NCBI RefSeq assembly: GCF_003031265.1
Contig: NZ_CP019966.1
Coordinates: 2,356,001 to 2,420,000, forward strand
Direction of reading: 5' to 3'
Length of the DNA stretch: 64,000 nt
Origin: Rhodopseudomonas palustris
GTDB taxonomy: Bacteria > Pseudomonadota > Alphaproteobacteria > Rhizobiales > Xanthobacteraceae
Below the pieces are notes generated by a model, which made no database searches, was not told where the DNA came from, and saw nothing but the letters and a program-made list of their open reading frames with translations. Shown in pieces: positions 45,663 to 53,596 of the stretch. Each line of letters opens with the position of its first letter. Positions within the stretch are counted from its first letter, which is position 1. Both the position numbers and the translations under genes were made by a program.

Positions 45663-45767
45663 ATGAACCCGCTGCTTTCCGTCTCCCATCGACGCCAGTT
45701 CCTGACCATTGCCCTCAGCGGCGTCGCGATTCTGATCGCGCTGGTTGTGGCCAAGGTGATCACCTGA
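45663..45767 (+). CDS. 34-residue membrane microprotein
   Basis: This short frame begins MNPLLSVSHRRQFLTI and continues with a single hydrophobic segment, ALSGVAILIALVVAKVIT. GAAGGA lies 6 nt before the ATG, a good spacing. A basic stretch before the TM predicts N-in orientation. It lies 66 bp upstream of the dehydratase gene in the same direction and could be its leader protein or an independent microprotein. No family recognised. Confidence 0.55.
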   Translation: MNPLLSVSHRRQFLTIALSGVAILIALVVAKVIT

Positions 45768-45832
45768 CCCTCCGCGATTGACATCGGCGGCCGCCGTCCC
45801 TCAAGTGCAGCGAAACTGCTGCGGGACGGAAC

Positions 45833-47539
45833 ATGGCCGACGGATTGCGCAAGGGACTGACAGCTTACGGCGATTCAGGATTCTCGCTGTTCCTGCGCAA
45901 AGCCTTCATCAAGGCGATGGGCTATTCGGACGACGCGCTCGACCGGCCGATCGTCGGCATCACCAACACCCACAGCGACTACAATCCCTGCCACGGCAAC
46001 GCACCGCAGATTATCGAGGCGGTGAAGCGCGGCGTGATGCTGGCCGGCGCGATGCCGATGGTGTTTCCGACCATCTCGATCGCCGAGAGTTTTGCGCATC
46101 CGACCTCGATGTACTTGCGCAATCTGATGGCGATGGACACCGAGGAGATGATCCGCGCCCAGCCGATGGACGCGGTGGTGGTGATCGGAGGCTGCGACAA
46201 GACGCTGCCGGCGCAAGTGATGGCCGCGGTGTCGGCCGATCTGCCGACGGTGGTGATCCCGGTGGGGCCGATGGTGGTCGGACATCACAAAGGCGAGGTG
46301 CTTGGCGCCTGCACCGACTGCCGGCGGTTGTGGGCGAAATATCGCGCCGGCGAGATCGACGATGCCGAGATCGAAGCGGTCAACGGCCGGCTGGCGCCTT
46401 CGGTCGGCACCTGCATGGTGATGGGCACTGCATCGACGATGGCCTGCATGATCGAGGCGATGGGGCTGTCGCTGCCGATGAGCGCGACGATCCCGGCGCC
46501 GCATGCCGAGCGCTTCCGCTCGGCGGAGGCCAGCGGCCGCGTCGCTGCCGCGATGGCCAAGGCCAAGGGGCCGCGCCCCAGTGAGCTGCTGACGCCGGCG
46601 GCGTTTCGTAACGCGCAAATGGTGCTGCAGGCGATCGGCGGATCGACCAACGGACTGATCCATCTCACCGCGATCGCCGGCCGTGTGCCGCACCGGATCG
46701 ATCTCGACGAGTTCGACGCGATTGGCCGCGAGGTGCCGGTGCTGGTCGATCTCAAGCCGTCCGGCGCGCACTACATGGAGCACTTCCACCACGCCGGCGG
46801 CGTGCCGAAGTTGATGGCGCAGCTCGGTGATTTGATCGAACTCGACGCCAGCACCGTGACCGGCGCGACGCTGCGTGAGGTGGTGGCGCAGGCCGAGGAC
46901 GTGCCGGGGCAGGACGTGATCCGCTCGCGCGATAATCCGATCCGCGGCGAGGGTGGGCTTGCGGTGCTGCACGGCAATCTGGCGCCGCGCGGCGCCCTGA
47001 TCAAACACGCGGCGGCATCGCCCGGCTTGCTGCAGCACACCGGCCGCGCGGTGGTGTTCGAAACGCTGGAGGACATGGCGCGGCGGATCGACGATCCCGA
47101 TCTCGACGTCACGGCAGATGATGTGCTGGTACTGCGCAATGCCGGACCGAAGGGCGCGCCCGGGATGCCGGAGGCCGGCTATTTGCCGATCCCGCTGAAG
47201 CTGGCGCGGGCAGGGGTGAAGGACATGGTCCGGATCTCGGACGCACGGATGAGCGGCACGGCGTTCGGCACCATCGTGCTGCACATCACGCCGGAAAGCG
47301 CCGAGGGCGGACCGCTGGCGCTGGTGCAGACCGGCGACCGGATCGCCCTCGACGTCGCCGCGCGCCGGATCGACCTGCTGGTCGATGACGCCGAGCTCGT
47401 CCGCCGCCGCGCCGCGCTGCCGGTGACTGCTGCGACCCGCCCGGGACGCGGCTACGCGCAGTTGTTCCACGACGCGGTGTTGCAGGCCGACGAGGGCTGC
47501 GACTTCGATTTCCTCACGGCGTCCGGTCGCTCGACCTAG
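45833..47539 (+). CDS. IlvD/Edd family dehydratase (sugar-acid type)
   Basis: This 568-residue Fe-S dehydratase has cluster/active-site motifs YNPCHGNAPQ, VVIGGCDKTLPAQ and SVGTCMVMGTASTMACM. KPSGAHYMEHFHHAGGVPKL and DARMSGTAFGTIVLHITPES follow. Its length and the AMPMVFPTISIAESFAHPTS segment are closer to L-arabonate/sugar-acid dehydratases than to the 610-residue IlvD of amino-acid synthesis, but the assignment is not certain. ATG at 45833. No transporter or aldolase partner is adjacent. Confidence 0.88.
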   Translation: MADGLRKGLTAYGDSGFSLFLRKAFIKAMGYSDDALDRPIVGITNTHSDYNPCHGNAPQIIEAVKRGVMLAGAMPMVFPTISIAESFAHPTSMYLRNLMAMDTEEMIRAQPMDAVVVIGGCDKTLPAQVMAAVSADLPTVVIPVGPMVVGHHKGEVLGACTDCRRLWAKYRAGEIDDAEIEAVNGRLAPSVGTCMVMGTASTMACMIEAMGLSLPMSATIPAPHAERFRSAEASGRVAAAMAKAKGPRPSELLTPAAFRNAQMVLQAIGGSTNGLIHLTAIAGRVPHRIDLDEFDAIGREVPVLVDLKPSGAHYMEHFHHAGGVPKLMAQLGDLIELDASTVTGATLREVVAQAEDVPGQDVIRSRDNPIRGEGGLAVLHGNLAPRGALIKHAAASPGLLQHTGRAVVFETLEDMARRIDDPDLDVTADDVLVLRNAGPKGAPGMPEAGYLPIPLKLARAGVKDMVRISDARMSGTAFGTIVLHITPESAEGGPLALVQTGDRIALDVAARRIDLLVDDAELVRRRAALPVTAATRPGRGYAQLFHDAVLQADEGCDFDFLTASGRST

Positions 47540-47628
47540 CCGGTTCCCGACCGGCGGTTGTTTGGCGGCTGTCGGATCGGCGTGCGCTCGTTCGTCCCAT
47601 GGAGACACCATGGACCGAAGGAGCCGTC

Positions 47629-48323
47629 ATGACCCTGAAGCCTGCGATCGAACTCGCCCGTGCCAGCGGCGTGCGCTATCCGAATGAGAGTTCCGAGTAT
47701 CGCCGCGCGCGCGAGGCGCTGCTCGCCGAAGAGATCGAACTGCGCCGTCACATCGAGCGCGTTGCCGCGCAGCGCCGGCAGCTGCCGCCGGGCGGCGAGG
47801 TGACAAAGCCCTACGCTTTCGAAGGCGAGGGCGGGCGGACCGACTTCGCCGGTCTGTTCGGCGGCAAGCAAAGCCTCGTCGTTTACAACTTCATGTATGG
47901 GCCGCAGCGCGCCGAGCCGTGCCCGATGTGCACCTCGTTGCTGAGCGCCTGGGACGGCGAGGTGCCGGACATCACCCAGCGGGTGGCGCTGGCGGTCGTC
48001 GCGCGGTCGCCGATCGATCGTTTGGTGGCGTTCAAGCGGCATCGCGGCTGGCATTACCTGCCGTTGTTCACTGACCTGACCGGTGCGTTCAGCAACGACT
48101 ATCACGCCATTACGCCCAGCGGCGACGAGGTGCCGGCGTCAACGTCTTCACGCGGCGCGATGGCGGAACCCGGCACTTCTGGGGAGGCGAGATGACCGGC
48201 ACGACGTCCGATCCGGGCCAGGACCCGCGTGGGGCCCCGGACCTGATGCCGCTGTGGACTATCTTCGATGTCACCCCGGAGGGACGGGGCACCGATTGGT
48301 ATCCACGCTTGCGTTACACCTGA
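47629..48323 (+). pseudogene. DUF899 thioredoxin-like gene with frameshift
   Basis: From the ATG at 47629 (GAAGGAG upstream) the frame codes for a DUF899 protein: EYRRAREALLAEEIELRRHI, then YKF-like strand QSLVVYNFMYGPQRAEPCPM and CTSLLSAWDG. It then goes off-frame after GDEVP near 48131-48136 and stops at 48195 in unrelated residues. The next frame resumes the family C-terminus with NVFTRRDGGTRHFWGGEM and ends PLWTIFDVTPEGRGTDWYP at 48323. Adding one base in the CCGG at about 48133 restores the full protein, so this is a one-base deletion or a sequencing error. Function unknown. Confidence 0.8.
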
Positions 48324-48359
48324 GTCGCTACCTGAAACGTTGCGGCGGTGCTTACCCGC

Positions 48360-48638
48360 TCACATCAGGTTGGCCTCGAGATCTTCCAGCATCTCGAGGG
48401 TTTCGAGGTCGCCATTGTCTTCGAGCAGCTCGCGCAGCGTCGGCAGATAATTGTGGAGGATGCGCAGGTCGTCGAGACCCTGCTTGTCGCGAAGCTCGAC
48501 GCGCTTCTGGGCGAAGTACGCCCAGAACGGGTTTTCGCCGGCATCGACGTGGCGCTGGAGCCTCTGCATCACCCGCTCGGAGCGACCCTCCCAGTCGCAG
48601 TGTTTGAAGCTGACATAACGATCGAAGGAAGCTGACAT
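48360..48638 (-). CDS. cowN: CowN, nitrogenase-protecting protein
   Basis: CowN-family proteins sustain nitrogen fixation when carbon monoxide is present. The product from the ATG at 48638 has 92 residues: [49 protein letters not shown], then [20 protein letters not shown]. These match the family pattern DRYVSF, RH, NPFW.YF and the terminal LEDLEANL. The frame opens four codons further upstream, at 48650. A strong sigma-54 promoter lies 34 bp upstream (48672-48687). It stands alone, away from any nif genes in the window. Confidence 0.85.
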   Translation of the reverse strand: MSASFDRYVSFKHCDWEGRSERVMQRLQRHVDAGENPFWAYFAQKRVELRDKQGLDDLRILHNYLPTLRELLEDNGDLETLEMLEDLEANLM

Positions 48639-48671
48639 TCTGGGCCTCAAAACGTAAGAACGCGGCTCAGA

Positions 48672-48687
48672 TGCAACCGGTATGCCA
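48672..48687 (-). promoter_or_regulatory. Sigma-54 (-24/-12) promoter of cowN
   Basis: On the minus strand the sequence TGGCATACCGGTTGCA fits the RpoN consensus TGGCAC-N5-TTGCW almost fully: GG at -24, GC at -12 with correct spacing, one or two outer mismatches. Transcription would start near 48661, 23 nt before the ATG. A weak TGT-N10-TCA at 48839-48854 recalls a NifA upstream site (TGT-N10-ACA) with one mismatch and is only suggestive. Confidence 0.75.
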
Positions 48688-48882
48688 TGGCCGGCGAGTC
48701 GTGCCGTCCTGCGCCGAAGCGCCGCGGAAGCGGGGGAATCCGGCCGGGGCCGGCTCCGCGTAATACTACGAGGGTTGGACTTCGCGGACTTGGCGGGCAG
48801 GAGCTGCGGCCTCCAGCACTGCGCGCTTTCAATTAAGCTGTTGATATTAAATCAAAAATGAGCCCGGAAGGGTCGTAACCAT

Positions 48883-48937
48883 CCGTTAACTATAACGGAG
48901 CATGGTTCCCAATCGAGGCCGCTTAAACTGCATTTAA
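48883..48937. promoter_or_regulatory. CtrA-type box and inverted repeat upstream of DUF2778 gene
   Basis: TTAA-N7-TTAA, the CtrA consensus, occurs at 48923-48937 (TTAAACTGCATTTAA) about 100 bp before the DUF2778 gene. Just upstream, CCGTTAACTATAACGG (48883-48898) is a perfect 6-bp inverted repeat with a 4-nt spacer. The surrounding 48830-48960 is AT-rich, as expected for a promoter region. The CtrA link is inference. Confidence 0.5.
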
Positions 48938-49034
48938 CTAAAACCCGCCTTAATCGCGCTCCTCTGTTCTGCCACATCTGTATGCGGTATCTTGGTTCGC
49001 CGCTGACCGATGGGGAAAGTCGGGAAGTGAGCGA

Positions 49035-50231
49035 ATGACAGTCGGCACGGGGCGGCGATCGCTGTCCAACCAACGTGGGGCCCGCTACATGGGGTTTCGG
49101 AAATCGCTCGGCGCGATCGGAATCGCGCTGCCGGTGATCGGTTGCGTCTGGACGGTTTATGCCAACACCGTCGGCGCCAGCATCTATCCGACCGTCGGTT
49201 CGTTGCGTGACGATCAGAGCACGCGCTCCTCGATCGAACGCACCTCGTTCTCCGCACGGTTCGAACCGCTCGCCGCCGCTGCCGAGGCCGCGCCGCAACT
49301 CATGGCTTCGCTGGCGCTGAAATCCGCCTTCAAGAGCCAAGAGAGCAAGGGCGTCCAGGTCGCGTCCGCCGATCCGACCGACGTTCCGGTCACCGCCAGC
49401 GTCCAGGCCTCCGAGCCCGCCAAGACCGGCCATCGCTATTACGCTCTGCTCGATCCTTCCTATTCGTTCGGCTTCCAGCCCGATCGGTTCAAACAGCCCG
49501 GACAAAATCGTCCCGCGGCGGCCGAGACCGAGGACGACGCCAAGGTCGGCGTCGCGCCGCCGCCGTCGCCGGTGAAGGAAGCGATGAACGTGCCGCTGCC
49601 GCCGCAGCGCACCAAGTCGGTCGCCGCCGTCACCCCGCGCAATCCGTCGCGCAACCCCTTCAGCCACGAAGCCCTGGTCGCCCGCGCCAAGTCGGCGATC
49701 CTGATGTCCGCGCAGAACCACAAGTCCAGCTTCTTCGAGAAGCTGTTCGGCAAGGTCGACAGCCCGGCGCTCGCTTACGCCTCGGCCGACACCAGCGACA
49801 TGGACGTTGGTCAGGTTCGCGACAGCGCCTTCAATCCCTCCGACGAAGATCGCTACACCGCTGTCTACGACATCACCGCCAAGATGGTGTACATGCCGGA
49901 TGGCTCCAAGCTCGAGGCGCATTCCGGCCTCGGCGCCCGGATGGACGATCCTCGCCACGTCAGCGTGAAGATGCAGGGCGCCACCCCGCCGCACATCTAC
50001 GACCTGAAGATGCGCGAGAAGCTGTTCCACGGTGTTGCCGCGATCCGTCTCACGCCGGTCGGCGGTGAGGACGTGATCTACGGCCGCACCGGTCTGCTGG
50101 CTCACACCTACATGCTCGGGCCGCGCGGCGACTCCAACGGCTGCGTCTCGTTCAAGGACTACAACGCGTTCCTGCAGGCGTTCAAACGCGGCGAGGTCAA
50201 GCGCCTGGTGGTGGTCGGCAGCCTGACCTGA
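49035..50231 (+). CDS. DUF2778 (Tlde1-like L,D-transpeptidase) envelope protein
   Basis: This 398-residue protein has an N-terminal membrane/signal segment (SLGAIGIALPVIGCVWTVYA), a long Pro/Ala-rich disordered stretch and a C-terminal DUF2778 domain. In that domain GLGARMDDPRHVSVKMQGAT and the catalytic-type LLAHTYMLGPRGDSNGCVSF are visible. The His and the Cys in NGCVSFKDY fit the HxxxG...SxGCV pattern of Tlde1 peptidoglycan enzymes. It may be a housekeeping L,D-carboxypeptidase/transpeptidase rather than a secreted toxin. A CtrA-like box upstream hints at cell-cycle control. Confidence 0.8.
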   Translation: MTVGTGRRSLSNQRGARYMGFRKSLGAIGIALPVIGCVWTVYANTVGASIYPTVGSLRDDQSTRSSIERTSFSARFEPLAAAAEAAPQLMASLALKSAFKSQESKGVQVASADPTDVPVTASVQASEPAKTGHRYYALLDPSYSFGFQPDRFKQPGQNRPAAAETEDDAKVGVAPPPSPVKEAMNVPLPPQRTKSVAAVTPRNPSRNPFSHEALVARAKSAILMSAQNHKSSFFEKLFGKVDSPALAYASADTSDMDVGQVRDSAFNPSDEDRYTAVYDITAKMVYMPDGSKLEAHSGLGARMDDPRHVSVKMQGATPPHIYDLKMREKLFHGVAAIRLTPVGGEDVIYGRTGLLAHTYMLGPRGDSNGCVSFKDYNAFLQAFKRGEVKRLVVVGSLT

Positions 50232-50254
50232 TCAGGCTGACCCACCACGTAGCC

Positions 50255-50282
50255 CGGGGCGCCGCCGCGAGCGGCGCGCCCG
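50255..50282 (+). terminator. GC-rich hairpin after DUF2778 gene
   Basis: Seven perfect pairs (GCGCCGC/GCGGCGC) around a 5-nt loop, extended by four pairs with one bulged G. It lies 24 bp after the stop codon. No T-run. Confidence 0.35.
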
Positions 50283-50368
50283 AACTGCCTTCTCTCCACA
50301 ATCCGTGAACGCTCCGGCCGGAACCAGTTGGCCGGGCTCGCACTTGGTCGATCAAAGGGAGATCGACC

Positions 50369-50698
50369 ATGACCCCACGCCTGTCTGCTGCCGTGTTTGC
50401 GTTCACCGTCGCCGCCGGCGGCTCCGCCGTCGCGCAGGATCAAGGCACGGCCGCGCAGCGCGAAGCCTGCACGCCCGACGCCTTCCGTCTCTGCGGCCAG
50501 TTCATTCCCGACGCGTCTCGAATCGAAAGCTGCCTGCGTGAGGCAGGGCCGCGGCTGAGTCCAGCGTGCTACGTGGTGTTCAATCCGCCGAAAACCAACA
50601 ACCAGAGGCCGCTCCGCACGGTGCGCCGTCAGGCTCCCCAGGACTTCCAGCAGGTCGACGACGACAGCCGTGTCGGCCGCAACTTCGATCGCTGGTGA
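50369..50698 (+). CDS. Small secreted four-Cys protein
   Basis: This 109-residue protein has a signal peptide (MTPRLSAAVFAFTVAAGGSA, cleaved near AVAQD). Its mature core has four Cys in ACTPDAFRLCGQFIPD and ESCLREAGPRLSPACYVVF, and a basic/disordered tail. The CTPD.FRLC...CLR....LS.AC pattern recurs in uncharacterised secreted proteins of Bradyrhizobium-type bacteria. AAGGGAG lies upstream of the ATG. No function known. Confidence 0.75.
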   Translation: MTPRLSAAVFAFTVAAGGSAVAQDQGTAAQREACTPDAFRLCGQFIPDASRIESCLREAGPRLSPACYVVFNPPKTNNQRPLRTVRRQAPQDFQQVDDDSRVGRNFDRW

Positions 50699-50732
50699 AA
50701 AGGTGCAGGTCAGCTTCTGAAATGCGAAGAGG

Positions 50733-50772
50733 GGGCGGATCGAGATCCCAGCCCCTAGATTAAGTGTGGAAT
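50733..50772 (+). repeat. Left terminal inverted repeat
   Basis: 40 bp, partner at 51894-51933 in inverse orientation, with five mismatches (two at positions 10-11, two at 27-28, one at 32). It starts 34 bp after the stop of the four-Cys protein gene. Confidence 0.7.
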
Positions 50773-51070
50773 CAGCAAGTCGTTGATTTCACGAAATTAA
50801 AATGGGCATTGAATCCCTCGATCAGTGGGGACTTGGTGTCCATTTTACGTTTCAGATCGGTCGCGAAACCGAAATGATCGAGGGAGCCTGCTTGCGCCAA
50901 ATACAAATTTAATTTTGCGTCGGCCATAAGCCAAGCACACCATTTTTGGACCGAATTCGAGATGGTGTGCCTGTGTGCCGCTGCAGCGAGCTCAATGGGT
51001 CAATTCGTAGGGCGAGAGTTCTATGGGCCCGAGTGCCTTGTGCTTTTGTCGGTGGCTCCAATTGCTCAGT

Positions 51071-51283
51071 TTAGAATTTTCGCTCAGGTGCTTTAACACC
51101 ATGTAGCGTTTCCCGACGCTCTTCCAACCAAACAAGGCTCCTGAACGCGGACCTGCGTAGAGAAGCTGAAACACCTTTTCTATCCGCCCGCCACTTCAAA
51201 AGCGAAATTTGGCCATTCAGTTCCGGCAGTGTCAGTTTTGCAACTTCCTCATCGGTGGTCGCTATCGCGGATCGCTTTCCCAT
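51071..51283 (-). CDS. Small hypothetical protein inside the TIR element
   Basis: This 70-residue, charged and helical protein starts MGKRSAIATTDEEVAKLTLP and goes on with ELNGQISLLKWRADRKGVSA and SLVWLEERRETLHGVKAP. The layout resembles small uncharacterised rhizobial proteins ending in a LH...P..RF motif, which is from memory, not search. It lies in AT-richer DNA within the inverted repeats, so it may be a passenger gene. GAGAGA precedes the ATG by about 7 nt. The 50773-51070 stretch beside it has no gene I can support. Confidence 0.55.
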   Translation of the reverse strand: MGKRSAIATTDEEVAKLTLPELNGQISLLKWRADRKGVSASLRRSAFRSLVWLEERRETLHGVKAPERKF

Positions 51284-51396
51284 GCGGCAATCTCTCTATC
51301 ATCGACAACCTAAGGGCGAACTAAACGAAATTGCGAAAGTTGGTCCAAAATCCGGAAATGTCTGAGTTTGGCGAAAGGGACCCCGAGTGTCAGATT

Positions 51397-51846
51397 TCAG
51401 TTTACATTGCGCGTATAGCAGAAATAGCCTGAGCTTGCTGGCGAACCGAAATTTATGAGTAGACGCCCTATCCCAGCGATGCTTCGCCGGACCTGCATGA
51501 AGAAGCGATCCACCTGGTGCAGAGACGTGTCGTCCTGGAGGATGCCGGCGATGTCCACTGCGGTGCGGCTGCCGTCGTCGGTGTAGAGCCTGACTGTCTT
51601 GCCAGGCTCCGACTTCTTAATGAACGGGTACTCAATCTCCCGCTCCCGCAGGGCCAGCCTCGGCGAGGCCCGTTCAACTTCCCGAGGATGCTGTTGTCGA
51701 CGAAGTAGGTCAGGAAGGCTTTGAAGGGATGAAGGTCGGGGTATTGCTCGATTGTCTTGTGTCTGCTCCTGCCTCGCCCCTTCGAAAAGGGGCGGGAGGC
51801 GAAGCCTTTTGGCCACTCCCGAAGAAATCTCCGGCATGGTCGGCAC
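51397..51846 (-). pseudogene. Decayed coding remnant, possibly transposase
   Basis: A 149-codon minus-strand frame ends in a plausible protein segment, SEPGKTVRLYTDDGSRTAVD, IAGILQDDTSLHQVDRFFMQ, VRRSIAGIG. An overlapping frame (51468-51902) holds HPFKAFLTYFVDNSILGKLN. The two look like pieces of one gene joined by a frameshift near 51650-51700. Position next to the right terminal repeat suggests a remnant of the element's own gene. I cannot name the family with confidence. Confidence 0.35.
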
Positions 51847-51893
51847 CCCGAATTCCCCAAGGAATTAGGGATGCCGATGAAGGTGGAGTTAAA

Positions 51894-51933
51894 ATTCCAC
51901 ATTTAGGCTAGGGGCTGGGATCGAGATCCGCCC
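51894..51933 (-). repeat. Right terminal inverted repeat
   Basis: Inverse partner of 50733-50772, 35 of 40 identical. It ends 42 bp before the stop of the next minus-strand gene, so the element sits between two convergent host genes. Confidence 0.7.
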
Positions 51934-51975
51934 TTCTTGTTTTGCTGCGGAGCTTTAACGCCGTAGCCGCTTCGA

Positions 51976-52230
51976 TCAGCGGCAGACGCGGGTAGTGCGA
52001 ACCACGCGGTGGCCGTGCGGACCGCGGGTGACGACCTTCCGCATCGTGCAGTGCGGGCCACGGCGGATCACCCGCCGCCGCTCGACGTAGCGCTGCGCAG
52101 AAACGTCGGTCATTGGAGCGGCGACCAGCGGCTGCGAGGCCCGGGCGGGCGTGGCGGCAGAGGCTGGAGCGCTGAGGGCTCCAAGACTCAGAAATAGCGC
52201 AGCGGCGGCAGCAAAGGCGGTTGTCTTCAA
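51976..52230 (-). CDS. Small secreted basic protein
   Basis: This 84-residue product starts at a TTG (52230) with AAGGAG 7 nt upstream. It has a signal peptide (MKTTAFAAAAALFLSLGALS, cleaved near ASAAT) and an Arg/His-rich mature part with two Cys (PHCTMRKVV and the C-terminal TTRVCR). A longer frame starting at 52290 would place 20 odd residues before the signal peptide and is unlikely. No known function. Confidence 0.65.
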   Translation of the reverse strand: MKTTAFAAAAALFLSLGALSAPASAATPARASQPLVAAPMTDVSAQRYVERRRVIRRGPHCTMRKVVTRGPHGHRVVRTTRVCR

Positions 52231-52417
52231 ACGCGTTCTCCTTTTCGGCCTCGATGTCCAAGATGGCCGGTCGGCAGTAACGACGAGCAAAGTGTTTGGT
52301 TCATCGGGCGCGGCGCCTCGTCGCAGATCGGTGCGACAGCCGACGTAACTCGGAGCAGGACGCGCGGCGGGTAAGCTCCGGCGCTGCCGCCAAAGCTTTG
52401 AGCGTAGCTGCCCGCGC

Positions 52418-53167
52418 TTACTTGAGGCCGCCGGTGACGTGCAGCGTCTCGCCCGTCACGTAAGAGGCGCCGTCGGAGGCGAGGAAGGCAACCACCGAAG
52501 CGATCTCTGCGGCTTCGCCGACACGGCCGAGTGGGGTAATCGCTTCGACTTGCTTTCGCATCTCGCCGTCGTGGAAGCCCGCAGCTTTGACGCCCTCGGT
52601 GACGACCATGCCGGGATTGACCGCGTTGACGCGGATCTTTCGTGGCGCCAGTTCCTTCGCCAGCACCGCCGTGATCAGATCCACCGACGCCTTGGTGGCG
52701 CCGTACACCGCAGTGTTCGGCATCGCGATCGTGGAGACGCCGGAGGAGATGTTGACGACGCTGCCGCCGTCCTTGAACTGCCGCGCCGCCGCTTGCGTCA
52801 CCAGCAGCAGGCCGAGCACGTTGACGTCGAACTGGCGATGGAAGTGCTCCGGCGTGATCGCATCGAGCGCGCCGAATTCATAGACGCCGGCATTGTTGAC
52901 CAGCACGTCGATCGGGCCGAACGCCGCCACGGTCGCGTCGACGATCGCCTGCGCAGCCTTGGGATCGGCGACGCTGCCGCCGACCGCGATCGCCTTGCCG
53001 CCCTGCGCAGTGATCTTGTGCACGACGTCGTCTGCGCCCTGTTTGCTGGACGCGTAGTTGACGGCGACTGCCGCGCCTTCGGCCGCGAGCTTCAGCGCGA
53101 TCTCCGCGCCGATGCCCTTCGATGCGCCGGTCACCAGCGCCACTTTGCCTTGCAGTGTCTTGGTCAT
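52418..53167 (-). CDS. Short-chain dehydrogenase/reductase
   Basis: This 249-residue classical SDR has the cofactor motif ALVTGASKGIGAEIA, NNAGVYEFGA, the catalytic Ser in VVNISSGVSTIAM and the YxxxK in AVYGATKASVDLI. NPGMVVTEG and the C-terminal YVTGETLHVTGGLK follow. The ATG at 53167 is used; the frame opens 33 nt further upstream. It is divergent from an ArsR regulator with an inverted-repeat operator between them (53219-53253), so it is probably that regulator's target. Substrate unknown. Confidence 0.92.
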   Translation of the reverse strand: MTKTLQGKVALVTGASKGIGAEIALKLAAEGAAVAVNYASSKQGADDVVHKITAQGGKAIAVGGSVADPKAAQAIVDATVAAFGPIDVLVNNAGVYEFGALDAITPEHFHRQFDVNVLGLLLVTQAAARQFKDGGSVVNISSGVSTIAMPNTAVYGATKASVDLITAVLAKELAPRKIRVNAVNPGMVVTEGVKAAGFHDGEMRKQVEAITPLGRVGEAAEIASVVAFLASDGASYVTGETLHVTGGLK

Positions 53168-53218
53168 GATCGTTCGGTTCCTGATCGGAGGTGCGGCCAC
53201 CGCTGAGGTGTGGCCTTC

Positions 53219-53253
53219 GGTTCAGTAGTTCGGAAGTATGGGACTATTGAACC
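53219..53253. promoter_or_regulatory. Inverted-repeat operator between SDR and ArsR genes
   Basis: GGTTCAGTAGT and ACTATTGAACC are 11-bp arms (10 of 11 matching when inverted) separated by 13 bp, centred in the 114-bp divergent gap. A TATATCT -10-like box lies between it and the ArsR ATG. The symmetry fits a dimeric ArsR-type repressor controlling both genes. Confidence 0.65.
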
Positions 53254-53281
53254 AGATCAAGGGGGCGCCTATATCTTTTTC

Positions 53282-53596
53282 ATGGTGCAGTTCGTTCATC
53301 CCGCACGCGAAGACATCTCGCTCGCCGGCGTGCTCGCCGCGCTGGCGGATCCGATGCGGCTGCGCATCGTCAAAGCGCTGCTCCAGGAAGGCGACTGCAT
53401 GTCCTGCGTTGCGGCGGCACCGTGCCCTGACATTCCGAAGTCGACGTTGTCGAACCACTTCCGCGTGCTGCGCGAAGCCGGTTTGATCCGCACCACCAAG
53501 AAGGGCGTCGAGCACCGCAACGTCGTACGCGAAGCCGACATCAACGCGCGCTTTCCCGGGCTGCTCAAGGCGATTCTGAAACACGCGGACGAGTAG
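53282..53596 (+). CDS. ArsR family transcriptional regulator
   Basis: This 104-residue winged-helix repressor contains LAALADPMRLRIVKALLQEG, the recognition helix PKSTLSNHFRVLREAGLIRT and the wing KKGVEHRNVVRE. The Cys pair in CMSCVAAAPC could sense metal or thiol stress but is not the classical ArsR CVC motif. ATG at 53282; the frame opens earlier at 53210 inside the operator and is unlikely to be used. It is divergent from the SDR gene. Confidence 0.88.
   Translation: MVQFVHPAREDISLAGVLAALADPMRLRIVKALLQEGDCMSCVAAAPCPDIPKSTLSNHFRVLREAGLIRTTKKGVEHRNVVREADINARFPGLLKAILKHADE

Larger units (their letters stand above)
50733..51933. mobile_element. 1.2-kb element bounded by 40-bp terminal inverted repeats
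   Basis: The left end (50733-50772) and the reverse complement of the right end (51894-51933) match at 35 of 40 positions. Both begin GGGCGGATC and share GATCCCAGCCCCTAG and TGTGGAAT. The enclosed DNA is visibly AT-richer than its surroundings and carries one small intact gene (51071-51283) and frames that look like decayed coding sequence (about 51390-51890). No full transposase is seen. I find no clear target-site duplication. It is probably a decayed insertion sequence or a non-autonomous derivative. Confidence 0.65.

Noticed and set aside
45875..47611. 578-codon minus-strand frame opposite the dehydratase
   Set aside because: Antisense shadow; Arg/His-rich, no start site context, and the plus strand has all Fe-S dehydratase motifs.
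50992..51174. 60-codon minus-strand frame inside the inverted-repeat element
   Set aside because: It overlaps the better 70-residue frame in another phase and lacks a ribosome-binding site.
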